Of a stretch of 64,000 nucleotides of DNA, positions 56,700 through 64,000 are shown in pieces. Under the pieces are notes generated by a model. That model searched no databases, had not been told where the DNA came from, and saw only the letters and a program-made list of their open reading frames with translations. The translations under genes were made by a program, and so were the position numbers. Numbering within the stretch: the first letter of the stretch is position 1; every line of letters begins with the position of its first letter. The stretch comes from Anastrepha obliqua. Its lineage: Eukaryota > Arthropoda > Insecta > Diptera > Tephritidae. Location of the stretch: assembly GCF_027943255.1 (NCBI RefSeq), contig NC_072896.1:45100501-45164500 (forward strand). The letters are read 5' to 3'.

Positions 56700-57695
56700 G
56701 ATCAAAAAGTTCCCGGAATATATTCAGAAAATTTAAACCACAAGTTTATTTCTCAAAAGTGATATTATCGCCTTCAAAGTACTCCCCATCAACTCCAACG
56801 CACTTGAAATTGAAATTTGAAAAGGTCTATTCACGGATACTGATGGAATTGTGCGACGATGCGTTATCATGACGTAAAATCCACCAGCTCTTTTCCCACA
56901 AATCTTTTACTTTTTGCCAAATTTTTTCGCGTAAACGTCTCATAATGCCCACATAATAGTCCCTATTAGCGGCTGATCTTCTGGCAAAAACTCGTGGTGT
57001 ATAAGTACAATACATTCCATAAAAACGTTGTAATTCATACAAACCGTGAGCATCACTTTCTTTTTTGACTGAAAACGACGTAATTGTTTTGGTTTTCATT
57101 CATTCAATCGGAGCGCTCCACTCGCTCGCCTGATGTCTGGATTGCGTATCGCACTCATAAACCCTCGTCTCGTCTCCATTGATGCGTTTGATCAATGTTG
57201 AGTTGGATTCAGCTTGGCGATATCAACGCGGACCTTTCTGTGCATGAAATTCAGTTCCTTTGGGACTAACCTTACACCAACACAGCGCAATCCCAAACTA
57301 TTAACTACAATGATTGGATCCACAACGGATCCATAAGCAATGTTCAAGTCCTCTGTCGGCTCTCTGATGATTAGTTTGCGGTTACTGATAAACTTTTCTT
57401 TGACTATGTTGATGTTTTCAGTAGTTTTATATCTTGACGGCTTGCCACTACGTTCGTCGTCCTCGATGGATTCAGGATCTCGTATGAAGCGTTCATGCCC
57501 CTCCTAAACAGCTGCCTTCTTTAGAGTATCATTACCGAAATAGGTTCCCAATATTTCTAAAGTTTTCGTACCATCGCAAATTAAAATCCATTTTAAAAAA
57601 TGTGAAAAATCAAAAACACGTGCAGCGGTCGATTTGCTCAAGGCAAATGCCAAACAATGGTCATAAAATTTCGGTAGAAATGTTAGTCGCAGATG
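56700..57695 (-). mobile_element. DD34D mariner, third lineage, decayed
   Basis: Starting near 57701 the minus strand encodes LRLTFLPKFYD, FGNDTLKKAAV, DPESIEDDERSGKPSRYKTT, a segment with LGLRCVGVRLVPKELN, KVMLTVCMNY, then NRDYYVGIMRRLREKIWQKV, LWEKSWWILRHDNASSHNSI (second Asp) and ISIRE. The third Asp region is missing. The frame shifts several times. It differs from families B, D and E; ends not placed with confidence. Confidence 0.7.
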
Positions 57696-57699
57696 TGAC

Positions 57700-59815
57700 A
57701 ACCTAACAAAGAAATGAAACTCAAATCAGTTGACTTAGAGCGTCACATGGCGGTCGACATCATCTGGTTCTTACGGTTGTGTGACGTGCCCCATACCGCT
57801 GTAAGGTCACAGTTACTCTCGAAGGCGGCCAGGTATTCCAGAAGGAAACTCTGTTAGCGAGTCCTCGGCACGATTCCAAGCACACCTTGACTTGGGAATC
57901 GATTGTATTTTCGTTTTCGGAGTCTCTCCAAAGACCTATCCAACATGATTGAACCTGAGATGGCATGGCTCCTTGGTTCATTGACCCCACTTAAGCCTTT
58001 GAACGCGGCAAAGTAGGCAACTGTCGAAAGGGTCTGACGGTTGTTCCAGGAACCTTTCTTAAGTTCATCATTCGTAGCAAATTTTAGTAAATTTGTTTCA
58101 TTTATTCTAAGATATCTCGTTCGTTTCTTTCATTTCCAACACAGGAGTAATAGATGCACTAAGCTTCATTGAACTATATGGATTTTTGCTCGAGTTATCG
58201 TGCCCACGGACGGACAGACAGGCCTAAATGGACTGCTCTCATCAGACTGAGTATTTAAACATATATATGCCCTCATCTATCTCGATTCCTTAATGCCGTT
58301 ACATGCAACCGATATGTGAACAAGCTTATAATACCATTGATCACAAGTCCGTGGGTATAAAAACGAAAAAATAACAGCAAAAACACTGCGTAGCAAACAT
58401 AAACAAACATAAACTGCAACACCTTCATTGCCGGTGACAACAACTGGGCTCAACATTAGCCACCGGCGAGCCAAAGTCGGTGCCGCCGTTGTTAATCCAA
58501 TCGAAGTGATGGTGCACGGGTATTCACTACCGCATTTGGAGCGCCCCAAACGCAAAGAAGCACGCATGCACATACACGCACACACATATTTATGGTACAA
58601 TCGTTAGGTTACATGCTTTTTCCTATTGACCAAACTCGTTTTGAAATTTCGGAATTATGATTTTAAACACGTGCAACGCACTTCATGCAAATAAACCGGC
58701 ACACACGTTTAGATGGGTAGTTGCTTGAGTGTGCATACATACACACATATTCATATTACCAACTCTTACATTTGGCCACTTAACGCTTTCGTTTCAATTT
58801 TACAATTTTTGGCCGTTGTCGATTGGTTTGACTTTCTTGTAATTCTGCTCTCTGCTGTTCGTTCTTTTTGTTAATATCAGCTATGCGTATGGATTATTTT
58901 TTGCTGAGAAAAACATCAAATTTTCACCGTTTTAAATTTCTAGGAACTAGCAGAGGTTTTCGGGTTTTATGCACGAGAGGCGCATTGAAGTGCCTCATAG
59001 CTGTTAGGGCATTGCTTTGTGAAAAATGATGCATGGCTAAGAAGTGCAAAAGAGATACTGATCTCAATCAAGAGACTGACTTATTTCAATCATATTTGCA
59101 ACTTTTTATTTACTATCCTAATATAACTTCAAAATTTATGAAACCATAGCATTATACGCTGCCACGCCTCTTTTTCAAAACTCCAAAACAGACCTATAGG
59201 AATCTCGTATCTATTTATCGAATTTTTCAAACTAATTATCGACTTCTCCAATTTCTCTTTTTTATTACATATCTCAGTGTTTGCAATTTGTCATAAATAC
59301 CGCTTTATGAGAAGCAGGCGCGGTTGTTTTCTGATTTCGCCAATTTTCAAGACCGTCGATGCCATTCATAAGGCTGACTCATGTACGGAATTTCATTAAA
59401 ATATATTTTTTTATGCCTAACCTTCAAGCGTTGTTTGAGTGAATTTTCAATTTTTAATTTATTTTCAATCTTTTATTCAATCGAATTAATTTGGGATTTT
59501 CGCTCAACGTGAAAGTCACTTACGAATTAATAAAAACGTTCCTTTTAGAAGACTAATTCGTGGCAAAAATTGAATGGTGCTTGAGGATAAAATTAAAATA
59601 TGTATTTAGAATTGTTTGCTATAGATTCAAAGACTGGCCGCTTTTGACCATTCTTGAAAGTTTTCTTAACCAGCTTAAACTAAACATTCAATTTTATTTT
59701 CCTAGGTGCTCCCATCTATTTTTCCCAACAAATTTATGAAGCGCACTCTTTCCTCCTTCAGAATTCAAGAGCTTTTTTGTTACAAAAAAAAATGCCAAAG
59801 TTGCCGTGCCAATCT
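57700..59815. other. Long spacer with repeat-free segments
   Basis: 57720-58010 has balanced composition and a 76-codon minus-strand frame with no motif recognised. 58280-58620 (107-codon minus-strand frame) and 58780-58960 look like single-copy DNA, possibly control or leader sequence. CA and CATA runs at 58570-58590 and 58730-58750. Confidence 0.4.
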
Positions 59816-59816
59816 A

Positions 59817-60320
59817 TTGGGTTAGCAACTAAGTAATTGCGGATTATTTTTAGAAAATCAAAGACAATTTTTCCATAAAACTAAATAATTTTATTCTGTA
59901 AAGTATTACCCATTTTGATCAATGGCCTTTTGCCTTCTTCATAAAACTTCTGGTATTTATTAGGAAAAAACTGAATCAGGTACAATTTGGCATCATCATA
60001 GTTTTTGAAATTTTTACCATTCAAGCAGTTTTGTAAAGATCGAAACAAAAAGTAATCAGATGGTGCCAGGTCAGGACTATATGGCAAGTGTTTTCAGTGA
60101 TTTTCAAGCAAACCAATTTTCACCCCGCCGTTCACCAAAAGCAGCACATAACTTTTTATGAGCTTGCAATGCGGTTTTCCCCTTGGGGAAATAAAAAAGC
60201 AAAATATGACAAAAATGTTACTTTTGATTTTCCATTTTTTAATGAACGCCAAACGAAAACTACGCAACCGATCAAAAAAATTTTTTTACTGATTGACAGC
60301 TGAATTGCCAACTATCAAAT
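59817..60320 (-). mobile_element. Mariner, internally deleted (MITE-like)
   Basis: Left end TTGGGTTAGCAACTAAGTAA with TTGCGG, a typical mariner terminus, next to the C-terminal part of a transposase on the minus strand (59881-60087): PYSPDLAPSDYFLFRSLQN (third Asp), NGKNFKNYDDAKLYLIQFF. It is joined directly to an N-terminal piece (GKTALQAHKKLCAAFGERRG) at about 60110-60190. Both the first and second Asp are deleted. The right end near 60315 (TTGGCAATTCAGC on the minus strand) partly mirrors the left. Confidence 0.7.
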
Positions 60321-61054
60321 AACAAAATGTGTTTTACATTTGTAATACGTCTGCAAACCTAAAAATTCAACTGAAGCCATCTATCAGTGAAGTCCGCCTA
60401 TGGCACTTCAATGAAACTCATTATGGCGACTTAAATGGATGCTGGTGGTGGTCAAAGAAGCTGCAACAGAGGTGCTGAACCAGCTAACTTCGCAGGGGGA
60501 ATGCTTTCCATTCATGGAGCACCATTATAATTACTGTGTAGAGTGAGAGAGAGACTATTTTAGAGGTCAAAAATACAATTTTGCTCATAGCTTAACTTTA
60601 ACGTATTTTATTAGCAAAGACGAAAAAAAAATCGCATAACGAGTATAAACGAAAAACCCGCATCTGAAATTTCTAATTTTTTTTCTGATTCTAAAAAGGT
60701 TAAAGCCGCCAGAATCGAATAGGTGCGAAAGCAACAACCGAGTCGAAAGAAATACTGCGTAAACCGATAATAGAGCTGGCTTGTCGATCATACAGCGTCC
60801 AGCGCAGTCCGAACGATCATGGATCATGTGCCAACCAATACAATAACCCAAGTTATAATATAGAACCCGGTAGCAATGTCACGGCGCCAGATGAGTTTAT
60901 ATTTACGACGCCGCCTACGACCTCTGTACAAGGTGACGCAAAATTAATCATCCAATTGAGTTTGAATAACTTTTTTACGTTATAAAAAAGTGGAGTTTGA
61001 GTGATGAAAATCTTTATTTGAATATCCAACGCTCCGTTGCTTGTTTGTACTCCG
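60321..61054. other. Spacer, possible split SINE and another transposon end
   Basis: 60897-60915 (TACGACGCCGCCTACGACC) resembles the SINE segment at 20572-20590. It is followed by CAAGGTGACGCAAAATTAAT, which looks like a Tc1/mariner terminus, at 60919. A 88-codon minus-strand frame (60585-60851) is unassigned. Confidence 0.35.
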
Positions 61055-61215
61055 TACGGTCACCGACTCTGAACAGCAAATGGTTTTTTATGAGGAGCTT
61101 TTTCATGGCCGAAATACACTCGGAGGTTTGCCATTGCCTGCTGAGGAGCAAGCGCTATTCGAAAAAACAGGTTCTACCATCTAGTGTTTCTTTTACAGAG
61201 ATTCGAACTTTTGCA
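61055..61215 (-). mobile_element. tRNA-derived SINE copy
   Basis: GACTCTGAACAGCAAATGG, ATGAGGAGCTTTTTCATGGC, CGGAGGTTTGCCATTGCCTG and a recognisable B box (GAGATTCGAAC on the plus strand, 61197-61207). About half-length; the tail side is missing before 61055. Confidence 0.82.
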
Positions 61216-61280
61216 CTTCTATTTAAAACAGATGCTAGACAATGAAAGATAAAGGTCTAGCAAATCTATTTGTTACTCAA

Positions 61281-61513
61281 CAAGGTGAAATAGAAACGAA
61301 ATAGCTAAAATAGAAACGACAGGAGCTTTGTTTTGATAACTTAGAATTTATTTATTCAAAATAGTCCCCTTGATTTTTGACTTCTCCAAACGCGATTTTT
61401 TGGCTGGTGGCTCGGTGGTCATCACCAGTTAAAATGTTGCAAAGGAATTCTTGTCTTTTCTTGTCTCTTTAATGAGGTCTTTCGAATGTTGAATTCTGAG
61501 CAATTTTTGGTCT
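61281..61513 (-). mobile_element. DD34D mariner, copy E3, mostly deleted
   Basis: Begins CAAGGTGAAATAGAAACG, shares AAATAGAAACGACAGGAGCT with the 3' end of copy E1 and continues through TTTATTCAAAATAGTCCCC. After this it jumps to an internal segment (CTTTCGAATGTTGAATTCTG, AGCAATTTTTGGTC) matching 7400-7625. About 230 bases remain of 1300. Confidence 0.8.
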
Positions 61514-61529
61514 CTATGGATATTTTCAT

Positions 61530-63405
61530 TCATACTACGGCGCTCCGGTAACCATTCTTAATATTTTAGATTGTATTCGTTGTATATTGCTGGCACTTGC
61601 ATTACCCCACAATTAGACGCATACATCCAGATTGGCTTGATGATTGTATTGTAGAGAAGGATTCTGTGATCAAGGCTAAGCCCGGAACGGGAATTGATTA
61701 GCCAATGAAGATCTTTCGTTTTTAGCTTGGTGTGTCCACTTCTGGCCTCAATGTGCCTTTTCCATGTCAGGCGCCTGCCCATACGAACACCAAGGTATGT
61801 AACTTCTTTAGAATGAGGAATAAGTGTGGAGTCTAGATATACACTGGAGCTGTCCCTTCTATTTAGCGTAAAAGTCAAATGCTTACACTTTTGCTCATTA
61901 ACTTTGATGCGCCAGTCTGCCAACCATTTTACTATGTTTTTCAGATGGCTGTTAAGTTCACCCGATGCTCTTATTGGACACTCGGAGCGACAAAATATAA
62001 ATAAATAAATAAATATAAATATTTGCGGGTTTGTTGCAAGGTCATTCGTATATATTACATATAAAAGCGGACCAGTACACTGCCTTGTATTGTAGTACGC
62101 CGGCTTTGATATCGACTTCATCAGTTAGGTAGTTTTTATACTCGTATCTTACCATAAACACCCGATTTGTAAGATAAGATTCTAATACCTTGTGTGAGCT
62201 TTGTGGTGGTGGGTGTTGGCTACGAAATCCAAGTCTCTCGTGCCATACTCTCTCACGAAAACCGAACTGATGAGCTGGAACAGTATTGTTTTGCTGCAGA
62301 TCCGGCATCAGTTTTCCTTTTAGCAACTTTTCAAATAGTTTGGAGAGAGATGACAGCAAACTTGTAGGTTTGTATGAAGCTGCCTTGGCTTTATTTTTTC
62401 TTGGCTTCGAGATCATTATATTGGTCGATTTTTCCCATTGAGAAGGCAAGTGGCCAACTTGAAGAATTGCATTAAAAAGCACACTGAGAAATATAACAGC
62501 GCAGTTTGGAGTTTTTACTATCATTTTAGAAGATATTTGATCATACCCAGATGTTTTTTTAGGATTCAGCTCGTTCCCAACTCATGACTTTAGCTCATGC
62601 GGAGAAATTTTTATTGCATTTTTACTATATTCAAGTGGTGATGAAGACTCACTACCAAATTTCGTCAAATCGTGGGTGGGTTGGGTCGAAACACCATCTT
62701 CAAATGCGCCGCAAACACATTGGCTAATTCTGCATCTGACCGAGGCCAGGCGCCTTGATTGTCACGAATTGGTACCTCCGATTTAGTTGGTGGCCTAAAT
62801 TTTTGTGCTATCCATAAGGACGGGTTAGCTCCCGTTTTCGATAGATTTTGTATTACTCTTTTTCGAGTTTAAGTCCTCTTCTTAAAGCTTTTTCGGCGTT
62901 TTTGAAGCACACCTTAGATGCAAGGGATCTATACTCGTGCCATTCTCTTCTGTACGTGCGTTTTTCCATAACGAGTCTTTCGATTCCACTATTTGTTATA
63001 TTTATTATGGGTTTTCTGTCAAGACAAGCGTGTGCTCGACGTGAAGTGACGCGCAGCAGATATGAGGATTGAGTTGAACATAACCACCGAGTATTCAATA
63101 TCTTCAACTGTGTTTATTTGAGGGTTATTTGCAATATGTTTGCTTATGAATTTTTTAAATTTTAACCAATTGGTGCTGGACGAAGTAAGTTTGTAAGAGG
63201 GATCGGTAAGCTGCGGTTGATCCATAACTACGAAACTCACAGGAGAATGATCCGATGATTAGGCTGTGTGAGTATCAGTTCTAACTATATTTCTGAGAAG
63301 TCTTCTAGTGATACCGAAATCAATTAGGTCAGCAACTTTTCTTGGATCCATTGACCAGTATGTAGGCTTACCCGGAGAAACAAAATCAACTGATGGGCAG
63401 ATGTT
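61530..63405 (-). pseudogene. Jockey-clade LINE, decayed
   Basis: Minus strand, 5' to 3': a piece with VEDIEYSVVMFNSILISAAR and LTDPSYKLTSSSTNWLKFKK (linker, 63240-63020), HLPSQWEKSTNIMISKPRKN and SYKPTSLLSSLSKLFEKLL (fingers, 62450-62330), HQFGFRERVWHERL, TGPLLYVIYTNDLAT (palm), HLKNIVKWLADWRIKVNEQK, VTYLGVRMGRRLTWKRHIEA, KDLHWLINSRSGLSLDHRIL and IIKPIWMYASNCGV. The catalytic YADD segment has been replaced by an AT-rich repeat (AAATAAATAAATA at 61998-62020). Frames 61558-62121 and 62042-62524 overlap. No intact endonuclease is seen. Confidence 0.8.
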
Positions 63406-63488
63406 GAATGTAAACCACACCTAAACGTCAAATTTCTTTCTGCATTACATTAAAAATTTATCAATTTCAGACTAACTCAATTTGAACC

Positions 63489-64000
63489 ATGGAAAGATAT
63501 AGAATCGAGCAACGCGTTAAAGTTATTCAGGCTTATTATGAAAACGGGTGTTCAAATCAAAATGCATATCGCGCACTTCGTGATTTCAGTGATGAGGCAC
63601 ATTTTCACCTCAGTGGATTCGTCAATAAGCAGAATTGCCGCATTTGGGCGAATGATAACCCAAGAGTGATTGCCGAAAAACCAATACACCCACAAAGAGT
63701 GACTTTTTGGTGCGGTTTATGGTCCGGCGGCATCATTGGGCCGTATTTTTTTCAAAATGAGCGCGGTCAGGCAGTTACTGTGAATAGTGTTCGCTATCGT
63801 GAGATGATAATGAACTTTTTATGGCCCAAATTGGAAGATATGAATGTGGACGATATGTGGTTTCAACAGGTCGGTGCCACTTGTCACACAGCTAACGAAA
63901 CAATGGCTCTTTTGCGCGAAAAATTTGATGGCCGAATAATCTCACGTCGCGGCGATGTCAATTGGCCGCCAAGATCATGTGATTTGACACCGTTAGACTT
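63489..64000 (+). pseudogene. DD41D mariner transposase, copy D2, in-frame deletion, runs off window
   Basis: An open frame from ATG 63489 to the window end (170 codons). The N-terminus is MERYRIEQRVKVIQAYYENG and NQNAYRALRDF, which then joins in frame to SDEAHFHLSGFVNKQNCRIW (first Asp kept), skipping the rest of the DNA-binding region, roughly 100 or more residues by comparison with the B copies. It continues NPRVIAEKPIHPQRVTFWCG, QQVGATCHTANETMALL (second Asp changed to Val) and RSCDLTPLD (third Asp). Two defects make it catalytically dead. Closely related to 26141-26873. The left terminus, somewhere near 63410, was not identified. Confidence 0.85.

Noticed and set aside
1..64000. CRISPR array, operon, phage or defence system
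   Set aside because: Repeats are mobile-element or microsatellite type with introns and SINEs present; nothing prokaryotic was seen.

Overview
The window looks like nuclear DNA from a higher fly, probably a tephritid fruit fly. The clues are AT-rich spacers full of short CATA/TATG runs, tRNA-derived SINEs, mariners with the 41-residue catalytic spacing first described in tephritids (rosa type), and I/LOA, R1, jockey and RTE non-LTR retrotransposon pieces. The organism is an inference. No bacterial gene, operon, CRISPR array, tRNA or rRNA gene was seen.

Only one host coding segment is convincing. It is a 41-codon first coding exon on the minus strand at 9985-10107, ending in a GTAAGT donor, and it matches the N-terminus of the outspread/MPRIP family (MPRIP is the vertebrate myosin phosphatase Rho-interacting protein). 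The rest of that gene would lie towards position 1 and beyond the window. Everything to its right is upstream sequence or 5' introns. Non-repetitive blocks at 20.95-22.4, 31.75-32.7, 50.55-50.9, 55.9-56.25 and 58.3-58.95 kb could hold 5' exons or control regions. One candidate 38-nt micro-exon is at 31927-31964.

The rest is mostly mobile DNA. 0-10 kb: a foldback-like repeat, an R1-type reverse transcriptase relic, rosa-type mariner pieces (one with another mariner inside it), a 1.3-kb decayed mariner with intact ends, and an RTE relic, then the outspread exon. 10-33 kb: many fragments of non-LTR elements carrying RNase H and cysteine-rich tails, more rosa-type mariners, a decayed DD34D mariner, a jockey relic and a Tc1-like relic. 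33.8-40.9 kb: the best-preserved object, a LOA-clade retrotransposon on the minus strand (ORF1; ORF2 with endonuclease, reverse transcriptase and RNase H). It is interrupted by a nearly intact mariner (36488-37743, TA duplicated) and by a SINE (34600-34914, 10-bp target duplication). 41-50 kb: another mariner, a 753-bp element flanked by TTAA, SINE copies, and a DUF4817-type transposase relic. 50-64 kb: RTE, I-type and jockey relics, a 17-bp minisatellite, three more decayed mariners, and a rosa-type mariner that runs off the window end with an in-frame internal deletion.

No coherent new multi-gene system is visible. The most informative signals are the hidden outspread exon, the datable nested insertions in the LOA element, and a set of rosa-type mariners that kept their ends while losing different internal parts.
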